NCBI GenBank assembly: GCA_027449865.1
Contig: DAIDKV010000129.1
Span: forward strand, 1-39,506
DNA length: 39,506 nt
Direction: 5' to 3'
Origin: Planctomycetales bacterium
GTDB taxonomy: Bacteria; Planctomycetota; Planctomycetia; Isosphaerales; Isosphaeraceae
Part shown: in pieces, positions 25,091-33,685 of the stretch
How positions within the stretch are numbered: the first letter of the stretch is position 1
Layout: every line of letters starts with the position of its first letter
The notes under the pieces: generated by a model
What the model was told of the DNA's origin: nothing
Databases searched by the model: none
What the model saw: the letters and a program-made list of their open reading frames with translations, nothing else
Program-made: the position numbers and the translations under genes

Positions 25091-26200
25091 TTGATCAGGA
25101 TCGGAGTGATTGCGGGTGACGGAGTCGGGCCCGAGGTCGTCGCCGAGGCTCTGAAGGTGTTGGAACAGGTCGCGAGGCTGGAGGGCATCGAGTATGCCCT
25201 GCACCCCGTCGACATCGGTGGTGAGCGTTACCTGCGGACTGGCGAGGTGCTACCCGATTCGGCCGTCCGTGAGCTTCGGGAACAGGATGTGATCCTTCTG
25301 GGAGCCGTTGGACACCCCGGCGTGCCGCCGGGCGTGCTGGAAAAGGGGATTCTGCTGAAGCTCCGGTTCGACTTTCACCAGTACGTCAACCTCCGTCCGG
25401 TCCGACTGTTCCCTGGGATTGAGGGACCCATCCGAGGCAAGGGGCCCGAGGACGTCGACATGGTCGTCGTCCGCGAAAATAACGAGGATCTCTACGTCGG
25501 CGCCGGAGGCTTTCTCCGAAAGGGTACGGCCGAGGAGGTCGCGATTCAGACATCGATCAACTCGCGGGCCGGGGTTGAGCGCACACTCCGCTACGCATTC
25601 GATCTGGCCCGACGCCGTGCCGCCGAGGGGTCTTTCCGTGGCCTCTCCTCGGCCGATCGTGACCGTGGTCTGGTCCGTCAGGTCACGATGGTCGCCAAGA
25701 CCAATGTCCTGACTTACGCCCACGATCTCTGGAACCGTGCCTTCGAGGAGGTCTCTCGCGACTATCCCGAAATCCGGTCGGATTACCAGCACGTCGACGC
25801 CTGCTGCATGCGGATGGTCGTTGCCCCCGAGAAGTTTGACGTGATCGTTACAACCAATATGTTTGGCGACATCATCACCGATCTCGGAGCCGTGCTTCAG
25901 GGCGGGATGGGCCTGGCCGCCTCGGGGAACATTAACCCCGAAAAGACGGCGCCCAGCATGTTTGAGCCGGTGCATGGCTCGGCGCCCGATATCGCCGGCA
26001 AGGGAGTCGCCAATCCGCTCGCCGCAATGCTCTCGCTGGCGATGATGTTCGATCACATCGGCCACCACCGTGCCGGCGACCGAATCCGCGGAGCGGTTCG
26101 CCTCCTGCTCGCCCAGCCGGGACCACGTACTCCCGATCTCGGCGGAAGCAACTCAACGGCGGAGGTTGGCGCGGCGCTCCTCGGGTTTCTCGATTTTTGA
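25091..26200 (+). CDS. leuB: 3-isopropylmalate dehydrogenase-type NAD-dependent decarboxylating dehydrogenase
   Basis: A 369-aa beta-decarboxylating dehydrogenase. The reading frame has no ATG near the conserved N-terminus IRIGVIAGDGVGPEVVAEALKVL. TTG at 25091 is preferred (GGGG about 6 nt upstream; it gives the family-typical N-terminus); GTG at 25067 is the alternative. Conserved motifs are LLGAVGHP, LRFDFHQYVNLRPVRLFPG, VVRENNEDLYVGAGG, VAKTNVLTYA, DACCMRMVVAPEKFDVIVTTNMFGDIITDLGAVLQGGMGLAASGNI and EPVHGSAPDIAGKGVANPLA. It would oxidise 3-isopropylmalate to 2-oxoisocaproate in leucine synthesis. A related tartrate or isocitrate-type specificity cannot be excluded without phylogeny. No other leu gene is adjacent. 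Confidence 0.9.
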   Translation: MIRIGVIAGDGVGPEVVAEALKVLEQVARLEGIEYALHPVDIGGERYLRTGEVLPDSAVRELREQDVILLGAVGHPGVPPGVLEKGILLKLRFDFHQYVNLRPVRLFPGIEGPIRGKGPEDVDMVVVRENNEDLYVGAGGFLRKGTAEEVAIQTSINSRAGVERTLRYAFDLARRRAAEGSFRGLSSADRDRGLVRQVTMVAKTNVLTYAHDLWNRAFEEVSRDYPEIRSDYQHVDACCMRMVVAPEKFDVIVTTNMFGDIITDLGAVLQGGMGLAASGNINPEKTAPSMFEPVHGSAPDIAGKGVANPLAAMLSLAMMFDHIGHHRAGDRIRGAVRLLLAQPGPRTPDLGGSNSTAEVGAALLGFLDF

Positions 26201-26411
26201 GCGGCCCGGCCGACACGATCGCGTCTGAGAAACGTAAAAGACAGAGGGGGGCTCGCACGCGTTCCCTATCCAGGCTAGCCCGACCGTTGCGCGCCAGAAA
26301 GCACGACGCTACGCTAGCAGTGATCGATCGAATCGAGTACGATACTAGAGAGGTGACGAGGCGCCGATTCGCCCGACGTCCCACCGAGGCCTCCAGTCCG
26401 AGGGAAATCCG

Positions 26412-27377
26412 ATGCCTCCCATCGCCCATCGCCGTGGTCGTCGGTCCGGCTTTACTCTGATCGAGCTGCTTGTCGTCATCGCCATCATCGGCGTGCTGGT
26501 GGCGCTAATCATGCCAGCGGTCCAGGCTGCACGTGAGGCGGCCAACCGAACCAAGTGCCAAAACAACCTTCGGCAGCTCGCCATCGCCGCCCAGGAATAC
26601 CACGACGGCTTCAGTTCGTTCCCCTCCGGCTGGTACTGCATGGGGCCCGTGTACGACACCCAGAATAATCTCATCGGTGGCGATGCCAATTGCATTCCGA
26701 CCACGGCCCCCCAGGTCTACATGTGGAATGGGATGACGAGCCTCTTCATCAAGCTCGAGCAAACGAACCTCTGGAACAACATTAACTTCAACCTATACGC
26801 AAACGATCCAAGTAATTCGACTGCCATCCGGACGACGATCGACGGCTTCGTCTGCCCCTCGAACCGTCGGCCGACCACGGTTAACACCAGCACTGGACTG
26901 AGTGTCAACGCAAGGCTTGGACCCTCCGATTACCGTGCGAACATGGCCGCTGGCTATATCCTGCAGACGACTCCCAGTTGTCCTGACCTCACGCCTGCTG
27001 TCGCCGATCAGAACCCGTTTTGCCTGATGAACGACAACGGGGTCATGTTCCAGAATTCGACGGTCAACATCGCCGACATCACCGACGGCACCTCGACCAC
27101 TGTCCTCTTCGGCGAGAGCCTCTACCAGACCGGAACCTGGTCACAGGCCCTGAGTTGTTGCGTCCGGACCACGATTCAGCGCACCGTCAACAGGCCGGTC
27201 GTCGCAAAAGGTCAGAACTATTGGATTTACTGGGCGAGCAAGCACCCTGGAATGGTCAACTATGCGTTCTGCGACGGCAACGTCCGGTCCATCCCCGCGA
27301 CGGTCAACAAGATTACCCTGAACAAGATCATGACCCGGAATGGTGGCGAGACCATCTCCGGCGACGAAATCAAGTGA
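26412..27377 (+). CDS. DUF1559 pseudopilin-like protein (copy 1)
   Basis: A 321-aa protein. The N-terminus ([41 protein letters not shown]) is a class III/type IV prepilin signal: a basic leader, cleavage after the Gly before FTLIE, and the conserved Glu at position 5 of the mature form. The DUF1559 (SBP_bac_10) body follows, with [25 protein letters not shown] and, near the end, [17 protein letters not shown], the family's H-x9-DG signature. These proteins occur in large numbers per planctomycete genome and are thought to be exported pseudopilin-like surface or assembly components. The ATG follows GAGGGA by about 10 nt. It is a single-gene unit. Confidence 0.95.
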   Translation: MPPIAHRRGRRSGFTLIELLVVIAIIGVLVALIMPAVQAAREAANRTKCQNNLRQLAIAAQEYHDGFSSFPSGWYCMGPVYDTQNNLIGGDANCIPTTAPQVYMWNGMTSLFIKLEQTNLWNNINFNLYANDPSNSTAIRTTIDGFVCPSNRRPTTVNTSTGLSVNARLGPSDYRANMAAGYILQTTPSCPDLTPAVADQNPFCLMNDNGVMFQNSTVNIADITDGTSTTVLFGESLYQTGTWSQALSCCVRTTIQRTVNRPVVAKGQNYWIYWASKHPGMVNYAFCDGNVRSIPATVNKITLNKIMTRNGGETISGDEIK

Positions 27378-27745
27378 TGAGTGCGTAACCCACCGCTGGC
27401 CCCTTAGCGTCAGGTTGGCTCGGTTCTCAGCTCCCGCTTCCGTTCCTGGCAAGCTCGCCTGGCCCCGTGCTTCTTCATCGGGGACCTTTTGTCGTCGCAT
27501 TGTCCAATCGCGCAGGGGCCAGCCACGGGAATTGTTGTGATCGTCCGATGGGTTGGGATCACCTCGATCGGAATCAAAGCACTGGCGCATCCTGCGTGCC
27601 ATCGTCTCGCCTTAATGAAAAACGACTGTTGAAGGGAACATGAATCTGCTACGATCGGTTAGTGCCGGGTCCGGGCCGGATGCTTGCGCTCCTCGGCAGC
27701 CGGTATTCGACCCCTCCGTTCGGTCAGACGTTAGCTAGGGCCGCC
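27378..27745. other. intergenic region between the DUF1559 gene and the 261-aa gene
   Basis: About 368 nt with no convincing gene. GCTGGCCCC (about 27400) and GGGGCCAGC (about 27515) are inverted but more than 100 nt apart. TTGAAG (27629-27634) and TACGAT (27650-27655) with a 15-nt spacer are a weak promoter candidate for the next gene. Confidence 0.3.
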
Positions 27746-28531
27746 ATGATTCCGGACGAGACGCCGAGGGACGACGCCAGGAGCGAGATCGCGGGCCGTC
27801 CGCGATCGGGCGGGAGCAACGGCCGGGTCGAGACGGCCGAGTCCGCCCCGGGGTGGGTCATCGAGACGACTTTCAGCCCCTTCCATTGCCTTTACCAGGA
27901 CGCACTGGCGTTCCACACGCAAAGCCGTCTGGCCCGCTCTGATGCCGATGCGAGTCGGATGGCGCGGGCCTCGCTGTTGTTGTATCTTTCGGCGGCCGAG
28001 TCGTTGGTTCACCAGGCCGCGGCCGAGTTGGGGCGACAGGAGCTTCGCGGCTTGATCGCCGACCCGAGCCGCCCGCTCCCGACGGCCGAGGCCTGGCGGC
28101 TCCTCCCTGCCATCGCCGCCGAGCCTGGCAGCCCAACCTCGGCGTTCGACCCCGAGACGCCTCCCTGGCCGCAGTTCACCGAGCTTCTGATGCTGCGGAC
28201 CTCCTGGTCGTATCCCGGCCCTCCCGAATCGCGTCGGGCGTATTACCGGTCGTCGCGCAAGGACGGTGATTACGAGCCGATGCAGCCGCATCAGGTTCCA
28301 CCGACTCTCCGGCGCGTCGCACTTGCCGATCGCCTGGCCTTTCCGCGGACCGGCCTGCCACGCGACCCATACGCCCTGCGACCCCGCCACCTCGACGCGG
28401 CCCGCGGCATTCTGGACGCGGCCATTGAGGCTCTCGACCGCCGAATGGGAGGCGCCCTGACCCGCGGCCAGCGCCACCGCCGAGAGCCGGTCCGCGTTGT
28501 GCACCCGCCCGGCGAGGCACTCTCGGGTTGA
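27746..28531 (+). CDS. hypothetical protein
   Basis: A 261-aa soluble protein that I do not recognise. The ATG at 27746 (MIPDETPRDDARSE) is preferred because a disordered-looking N-terminus precedes the folded part from about residue 45; longer starts at 27680 and 27662 are possible, and no clear ribosome site distinguishes them. About 70-105 is a strong helical segment (DASRMARASLLLYLSAAESLVHQAAAELGRQELRGLI), superficially like HEPN or coiled four-helix proteins but without an R-x4-6-H motif that I can see. The C-terminal part is rich in Arg and Pro (AFPRTGLPRDPYALRPRHLDAARGIL). It overlaps the upstream-extended frame of the glycosyltransferase but not its chosen start. The codon bias fits a real gene. 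Confidence 0.7.
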   Translation: MIPDETPRDDARSEIAGRPRSGGSNGRVETAESAPGWVIETTFSPFHCLYQDALAFHTQSRLARSDADASRMARASLLLYLSAAESLVHQAAAELGRQELRGLIADPSRPLPTAEAWRLLPAIAAEPGSPTSAFDPETPPWPQFTELLMLRTSWSYPGPPESRRAYYRSSRKDGDYEPMQPHQVPPTLRRVALADRLAFPRTGLPRDPYALRPRHLDAARGILDAAIEALDRRMGGALTRGQRHRREPVRVVHPPGEALSG

Positions 28532-28637
28532 TGGATTCGCTCCGGACGGGTTCGGGTTCGCGCGAGGCCGGTCCGGTCACTATCCTGGGACGGTCGACGA
28601 CGAACCGCCTACCAGACGAAGGATGGAGCCGCGACCG

Positions 28638-29795
28638 ATGCACGTCTTGATGGTGACCTCCTTCCCCATCCCCGGGGAGTATGATGGAACGGCGATGCTG
28701 CCGATCAAGATCCTTCGGGCCCTGAAGCCCCGAGGGGTCGAGGTAACGGTCGCCCACTTACGGGCCCGGCCGCCCTGGCAACTCGCTGGGAAGGTCAAGG
28801 ACTTTGAGGGAACGCCCGTTCACGAGATCCCCGCCTGGGGATGGGCGACCGGGATCGATCTCGACCGCCTCGCCCGCGATCGGCCGTTCGACCTGGTCCA
28901 CGCCCAGCACTACGGCGGGGCGACCCGCGCCCTGCTCGCCTGCCGGCGGCGGGGATGGCCAATGGTCTACGAGATCCATTCGCTCCTCGGTGAGGAAGTC
29001 GAGCGGAGGCGCCTCGGCCGCGGCCCGGTCTATCGGACCTACCGTGCGATGGAGCAAGGTGTCCTCCGCCACGCCGCCGCGATCATCACCCTGGGTGAAC
29101 CAGTGCGCGATGTCGTGGTCCGGGAGAAGCATGTCCCGGCCGACCGCGTGAGCGTGATCTATCCCGGGATTGACCTCGCCGAGTACGCCAACCCCGGCCC
29201 GCCCGCCGAGATCTCCGGGATCGGTCCAGGGCACGAGGTCATCATGTACGTCGGCAGCATCGTGCATCCCAACCAGGGGGTTCCGATCCTGGTCGAGGCC
29301 CTCCCACGCGTCTTCGATGCACGGCCGGAGGCGCGCTGCGTCCTGGTCGGCGGGCCGGCCGAGGCCGGCGAGGGATATCGACGCTGGCTCGGCCCGTACG
29401 GCGACCGCCTCGTCGTCCTCACCGGTCGGACGCCCGACCAGGTCGTGGCCCTTACCCGGCGCGCCGACGTATTGGTCCACTCCCGCCTCGCTTGCCGCGA
29501 GAACTACTCGGTGCAGAGCAAGATCGCAGTCTACCTCGCGGCGGGCCGTCCGATCGTCGCGACCGACTTCGCCGACTATCGGAAGCTCCTCGGCGAGACG
29601 GGCGCCGGACTGCTCACCCCAGTCGACCGCAACGCCCTCGCCGACGGGATCACCCGGGTGCTGGCCGATCGCGACCTCGCCACCCGTCTCGCCGCCGCGA
29701 CCCGGACCGTTGCGGAAGAATACTTCGCGATGGATCGCAACGTCGACCGATACCTCGACGTCTACCGGAAGGCTGTCGAGGCCGGGCCGCGCTGA
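28638..29795 (+). CDS. GT4-family glycosyltransferase
   Basis: A 385-aa GT-B fold retaining glycosyltransferase. The ATG at 28638 (MHVLMVTSFPIPGEYDGTAM) has GGAG 9 nt upstream; the ATG at 28623 would abut its own ribosome site. The N-terminal acceptor domain contains RPFDLVHAQHYGGA and VYEIHSLLGEE. The C-terminal donor domain contains VSVIYPGIDLAEY, VIMYVGSIVHPNQGVPILVEAL, VLVGGPAE and SVQSKIAVYLAAGRPIVATDFADYRKLLGETGAGLL, the GT4 nucleotide-sugar-binding pattern. It is cytoplasmic or membrane-peripheral and probably adds a sugar to a surface glycan or lipid. The neighbours do not form a polysaccharide cluster, so the product cannot be inferred. Confidence 0.9.
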   Translation: MHVLMVTSFPIPGEYDGTAMLPIKILRALKPRGVEVTVAHLRARPPWQLAGKVKDFEGTPVHEIPAWGWATGIDLDRLARDRPFDLVHAQHYGGATRALLACRRRGWPMVYEIHSLLGEEVERRRLGRGPVYRTYRAMEQGVLRHAAAIITLGEPVRDVVVREKHVPADRVSVIYPGIDLAEYANPGPPAEISGIGPGHEVIMYVGSIVHPNQGVPILVEALPRVFDARPEARCVLVGGPAEAGEGYRRWLGPYGDRLVVLTGRTPDQVVALTRRADVLVHSRLACRENYSVQSKIAVYLAAGRPIVATDFADYRKLLGETGAGLLTPVDRNALADGITRVLADRDLATRLAAATRTVAEEYFAMDRNVDRYLDVYRKAVEAGPR

Positions 29796-29909
29796 TCGCC
29801 CGGCATGAGACTTGCGGACATTCTCAATCGTGGCGGGAAGGGAGTCCCGCCACCGTTTCGTCGAAGGGTGACTTCGCGGCCAGGTCCGCCAAGCCGAAGG
29901 GGTGAACCG

Positions 29910-31052
29910 TTGGCGACAGCGACTGCCTCGCCCCGCGACCGGGTCCAACGTCCGTCCGCATCCGAGGTGGCCGAACTTTCGGCCGTCGCGAAGGACGCCG
30001 GATTGCGCTATGTCCGCGACGATGCACCTGGCATCCGGCGTGTCAGGAGCGGGAAGTCGTGGCGCTACGTCGGTCCCGACAGCCTCCCTATCCGGGACGA
30101 CGAGGCCCTTGCCCGCATCCGGGCCCTGGCGATCCCGCCGGCCTGGACGGAGGTCTGGATCTGCCCCCGCGCCGACGGTCACATCCAGGCGACCGGCCGG
30201 GATGCGAAGGGTAGGAAGCAGTACCGATATCACGCTCGCTGGCGATGCGTCCGCGACGAGGCGAAGTACGGCCGGACCCTCGCCTTTGGCCGGGCACTCG
30301 CGAAGATCCGGCGCTCGACCGACCGCGACCTTGACCTCCCCGGACTCCCGCGTCGGAAGGTGCTTGCCGCCGTCGTCCGGCTCCTGGAGATGACGCTCAT
30401 CCGCGTCGGGAACGACGAGTATGCGCGGACCAATCAGTCGTTCGGCCTCACCACGATGCGAGATCGCCACGCCCGGATCGAGGGCTCATCGGTGAAGTTT
30501 CGCTTCCGGGGCAAGAGTGGCGTGCATCACGCGATCGCGATCGACGACCGAAAGCTCGCCCGGGTCGTTCGTCGCTGCCAGGAGCTTCCGGGGCAGGAAC
30601 TTCTCCAGTACGTCGACGAGTCGGGCGAGGTGCGCGACATCGGCTCGGGCGACGTGAATGACTACCTCCGCGAGATCACCGGCGAGGACTTCACCGCGAA
30701 GGACTTCCGGACCTGGGCCGGGACCGTCCTGGCGATGATCGCGCTCCAGGAGTTCGAGGCGTTTGACTCGCAGGCCCAGGCCAAGAAGAACGTCGTGCGC
30801 GCGATAGAATCGGTCGCACGGCGGCTGGGGAACACGCCGAGCGTCTGCCGGAAGTGCTACGTCCACCCGGGCATCCTCGACTCCTACCTTGAAGGGACCA
30901 TGCTCGACTCCCTCCGTCGACGGGCCGGCGAGGCGATGGAACATGTGCGCGGCCTCAGTAGCGAGGAGGCCGCCGTGCTCGCCCTGCTCCGCCGCCGTCT
31001 CGCCGAGGAGAGCCGGTCGGATGCCTCGCGATCTCGATGGAACACGGCTTGA
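29910..31052 (+). CDS. type IB DNA topoisomerase
   Basis: A 380-aa eukaryotic/poxvirus-type topoisomerase, which relaxes supercoils through a 3'-phosphotyrosine link. TTG at 29910 is preferred because AAGGGG lies 8 nt upstream and gives MATATASPRDRV; the frame is open to an ATG at 29805 that has no ribosome site and would add an Arg/Pro-rich, non-conserved leader. The bacterial TopIB N-domain is seen in AGLRYVRDDAPGIRR, LARIRALAIPPAWTEVWI and GRDAKGRKQYRYHARW. The catalytic domain has RVGNDEYARTNQSFGLTTMRDRHARI, KFRFRGKSG and FRTWAGTVLA. The catalytic Tyr is Y317 in CRKCYVHPGILDSY. It is 10-115 nt downstream of the glycosyltransferase depending on the start, so co-transcription is possible. 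Confidence 0.94.
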   Translation: MATATASPRDRVQRPSASEVAELSAVAKDAGLRYVRDDAPGIRRVRSGKSWRYVGPDSLPIRDDEALARIRALAIPPAWTEVWICPRADGHIQATGRDAKGRKQYRYHARWRCVRDEAKYGRTLAFGRALAKIRRSTDRDLDLPGLPRRKVLAAVVRLLEMTLIRVGNDEYARTNQSFGLTTMRDRHARIEGSSVKFRFRGKSGVHHAIAIDDRKLARVVRRCQELPGQELLQYVDESGEVRDIGSGDVNDYLREITGEDFTAKDFRTWAGTVLAMIALQEFEAFDSQAQAKKNVVRAIESVARRLGNTPSVCRKCYVHPGILDSYLEGTMLDSLRRRAGEAMEHVRGLSSEEAAVLALLRRRLAEESRSDASRSRWNTA

Positions 31053-31137
31053 CGCCGGCGAGATGGCCGGTTCTCATGGTAGGAACAGTTGGCCGGGTGT
31101 GGTCCGCACTGCAAAGGGATTCCCCCTCGGGATCGTC

Positions 31138-31491
31138 ATGCTCCGATCCGTACGCAGGCTCCTGTTCGCCTCGTTGATCGCCTGCCACGCGATCACAATC
31201 CTGTGCGGACCGTGCCTGCACGAGATTGCGGGCCTCTCGCATCCGATCGGCGGGGCCAGAAAATCTGGCCGGACCGACGCTCCCGCCCAGCCCCCTTCGG
31301 ACTCGTCCGACAACTGCCCGATCTGCCATTTCGTGGCACAGGGGCAGCTCTCCGTCGCTCCGGCCTCTGTGCGATCGGAGCCGATCCTCGTCGATCAGCT
31401 GACGCCCGAGCCGCCTGCCGCCCTCCCGACGGCCCCTGTCTACGCCTCGGCCCCGCGTGCCCCGCCGGTGCCCTGCACGTGCTCGGCGTGA
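31138..31491 (+). CDS. small exported protein, DUF2946-like
   Basis: A 117-aa protein with an N-terminal signal or anchor (RRLLFASLIACHAITILCGPCLHE) and a central NCPICHFVAQGQ motif. Proteins annotated DUF2946 share a hydrophobic start and a CPxC motif of this kind and often sit near copper or metal genes, but family membership here is only a resemblance. The C-terminus is Pro/Ala-rich and ends PVPCTCSA. ATG 31138 is chosen because the signal begins there; frames extend upstream without a ribosome site. It lies 85 nt after topoisomerase IB and 244 nt before the second DUF1559 gene. Like the peptide at 3804-4223, it is Cys-bearing and exported. Confidence 0.55.
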   Translation: MLRSVRRLLFASLIACHAITILCGPCLHEIAGLSHPIGGARKSGRTDAPAQPPSDSSDNCPICHFVAQGQLSVAPASVRSEPILVDQLTPEPPAALPTAPVYASAPRAPPVPCTCSA

Positions 31492-31735
31492 GTCCGGCGA
31501 GCCAGCGTCCACGAGCAGCCTGAGGCGCGTTCGTCGACACCCCCGATGCTCCCTGCGCGCCGCGATCGACGCCGACCTTCTCCGAGCGATCCTCTCCGTC
31601 CCGGGCGCGCGACCGCGATCGGTTGCGCCCGGATCGGGCCGCCGTGCACAAAAGCCCGCACAGGCCCTCCCTGTGGCCGCAGTCCCCTCATTGATTCGTC
31701 CCGATCATCCTTCCACTTCTTCTGGGAGATAATCC

Positions 31736-32782
31736 ATGTGTACTCGCCATCAGAAATCCGGGCCTGGCTTTACCCTGATCGAACTCCTAGTGGTCATCGC
31801 GATCATCGCGGTCCTGATCGCGCTGTTACTCCCCGCGGTGCAGGCGGCGCGCGAGTCGGCGCGCAGGGCCTCGTGTACCAACAATCTGAAGCAGATCGGC
31901 CTGGCGCTGCACAGCTACCACGAGGCGATGGGGGTATTCCCGCCCGGGTATGTCAGCTCGATCAACGCGGCGATCGCGGACCCGTGCAACATGGACACGG
32001 AGGGCGGCAAATCGATCGACCTCGGCCCAGGCTGGGCGTGGGGGGCGATGATCCTGCCGCAGATGGAACAGCAACCGATCTACAATTCGGTGAACTTCAA
32101 TTTGTCGGTGGCCTACGCGGCGAACAACTCGTGCAGTACGGCGTTGCTGGGGGCGATGCTTTGCCCGTCGGACCCTGGACCGGATCTGGTCCCGGTGCTG
32201 GCGAACCCGCCCGACCCGGCCAATCCGGGGTCGTACAGCGGCACCAATGTGCTCGACACGGTGGCGCGGGGGAATTACGTTGGCTGCTGGGGTTTGGGGG
32301 AGCTCTGCGCCGGCTCGACACCGACGGGTGCGATGTACCCGGGCGACCCGGTCGGGTTGCCGGTCGGGATCTTCCAGCGGAACAGCAACACGCGCGTTGC
32401 CTCGGTGACCGACGGGACGAGCAACACGTTCATGGTGGGCGAGCGGAGCCACAACCTCAGCTATGTGACGTGGACCGCCCGGTCGGTCAACGGATGGCTC
32501 GGCGTGACACCGCCCTCGTCGGGAGGCTCTGACAAATTCAATCCGTCGCCCGAGGAGGCCTGGACGCAGATCATGGGTCCCGCGGGCCTGGAGGACGGAC
32601 TCCGGACGCCGAATGATCCCGAGGCCCACGTCGAGGACTACTGGAGTCTGCACCCCGGCGGGGTGAACTTCCTGTTTGCCGACGGCTCGGTCCACTTCAT
32701 CAAGTCGTCAATCAACCCCATCACCTATCGGGCGATGATGACGCGAAACTATGGTGAGGTCGTCTCGGCGAACTCCTACTGA
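31736..32782 (+). CDS. DUF1559 pseudopilin-like protein (copy 2)
   Basis: A 348-aa protein with GGGAG 7 nt before the ATG. The prepilin-type leader is short ([11 protein letters not shown]) and precedes [33 protein letters not shown]. The DUF1559 body follows: [46 protein letters not shown] and, near the C-terminus, [21 protein letters not shown], the H-x9-DG signature. It belongs to the same family as the protein at 26412-27377 but diverges beyond the N-terminal 60 residues, so the pair is not a recent duplication. A hairpin with a T run follows about 110 nt after the stop. Confidence 0.95.
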   Translation: MCTRHQKSGPGFTLIELLVVIAIIAVLIALLLPAVQAARESARRASCTNNLKQIGLALHSYHEAMGVFPPGYVSSINAAIADPCNMDTEGGKSIDLGPGWAWGAMILPQMEQQPIYNSVNFNLSVAYAANNSCSTALLGAMLCPSDPGPDLVPVLANPPDPANPGSYSGTNVLDTVARGNYVGCWGLGELCAGSTPTGAMYPGDPVGLPVGIFQRNSNTRVASVTDGTSNTFMVGERSHNLSYVTWTARSVNGWLGVTPPSSGGSDKFNPSPEEAWTQIMGPAGLEDGLRTPNDPEAHVEDYWSLHPGGVNFLFADGSVHFIKSSINPITYRAMMTRNYGEVVSANSY

Positions 32783-33241
32783 TCCGGACCGATGGATCGA
32801 GGCGGGGACGCAGGCCCAAGGGTTACTTACCTACACCGAGATAGGGTGGCGCCCTCGCCTCAGTAACAAAAATGATGAGTCACTGTGGTTCTGGAGCTCG
32901 ACTCCAATCATTATGTGAATTCTATAGCTCCTTTTTTTAGAAATATCATGAATTTTATTTGTGGAAGCATTGTGGTCTGTTTGCCTCCATCTGGCCCAGG
33001 CTGAATCGAGCTGTGGCTTTCGATAGAGGATCGTCTGTTCATCGGTCTTGCTCGATGTCCAGGTAACCGCTAACATTGGAGAAAAACGTCTAATTCACTC
33101 GGAGATTTCGGGTGTTGCCCTGGAAGGCCGAGTAGGCCCTGCGTGCGATGGTGGCTCTGGACTCGGCTGGGGGGATCGATGACGACCCAATGGATTGCAT
33201 CGTAGAGCCAGGTCCCGGCCGGTTAGGTCGCCAGGGTTTTT
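32783..33241. other. AT-rich intergenic segment
   Basis: About 460 nt without a recognisable gene. Positions about 32860-33000 are clearly less GC-rich than everything around them, with TTTTTTT and ATTTTATTTG stretches. A minus frame (32831-33076) is open for 81 codons, but its composition looks like chance in AT-rich DNA and it has no ribosome site. Confidence 0.4.
32893..32938 (+). terminator. candidate intrinsic terminator after DUF1559 copy 2
   Basis: GGAGCT (32893-32898) pairs with AGCTCC (32926-32931), followed directly by a run of seven T. The 27-nt loop is long, so this is moderate evidence only. Confidence 0.4.
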
Positions 33242-33685
33242 TTACAGGCGCTGGGACGGGTCGGCTTTGTCGAAGGGCAACGAGGTCAGGGCGGAGGTTT
33301 CGTACTGACCCGGCCGGCCCACGAGATCACGGCGAGGGATGTGAACAACACGGTCGACCCGAACTGTCGGATCGAGCGGTGCCCACTGGGGCGGCCCGAC
33401 CACGAGATCCCAGGGTGCCCGCTTCACCGCCGGATTGACCTGAGCATCGCGCTGGTGAGGAAGATATTCGGGCATACGAGGATCGACGAGTTGCCTGGCG
33501 ACCCGGCTCCAGTCTGCTCTCCCGGCGAGACGACAGTCGGGGCGTTTGAGGAACAGGGCGAGGAAAGAGGAGGGGAGTTTGTTCAGCAAATCTCCGAATG
33601 ATCGCAACGGCCGGGAGGAGGTCCCGGCCCGTGTGGAAAGTTCGACGAATGTCGAGGAGGCGTTGGGTTGTGGGCCTGGTCGCAT
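33242..33685 (-). CDS. uncharacterised protein antisense to the sufS 5' region
   Basis: An open frame of 147 codons from the ATG at 33685 to a TAA at 33242-33244. From about codon 30 on, the codon choice (CTC, GTC, GCC, GAC, ATC, CAG, CTG) is like that of real genes here, and the complementary frames look poorer, so I think this is a gene and not a shadow. The product begins with a possible hydrophobic patch (LLNKLPSSFLALFL) and continues RLAGRADWSRVARQLVDPRMPEYL and PWDLVVGPPQWAPLDPTVRVDRVVHI. I recognise no family. The start is uncertain: the first 25-30 codons overlap the sufS N-terminus, and a start nearer 33600 would leave the genes divergent. Confidence 0.5.
   Translation of the reverse strand: MRPGPQPNASSTFVELSTRAGTSSRPLRSFGDLLNKLPSSFLALFLKRPDCRLAGRADWSRVARQLVDPRMPEYLPHQRDAQVNPAVKRAPWDLVVGPPQWAPLDPTVRVDRVVHIPRRDLVGRPGQYETSALTSLPFDKADPSQRL

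Noticed and set aside
28758-30470. 570-codon minus-strand open frame
   Set aside because: It is antisense to the glycosyltransferase and topoisomerase IB, with no recognisable domain.
32831-33076. 81-codon minus-strand ORF
   Set aside because: It lies in AT-rich DNA, has no ribosome site and shows no recognisable protein pattern.
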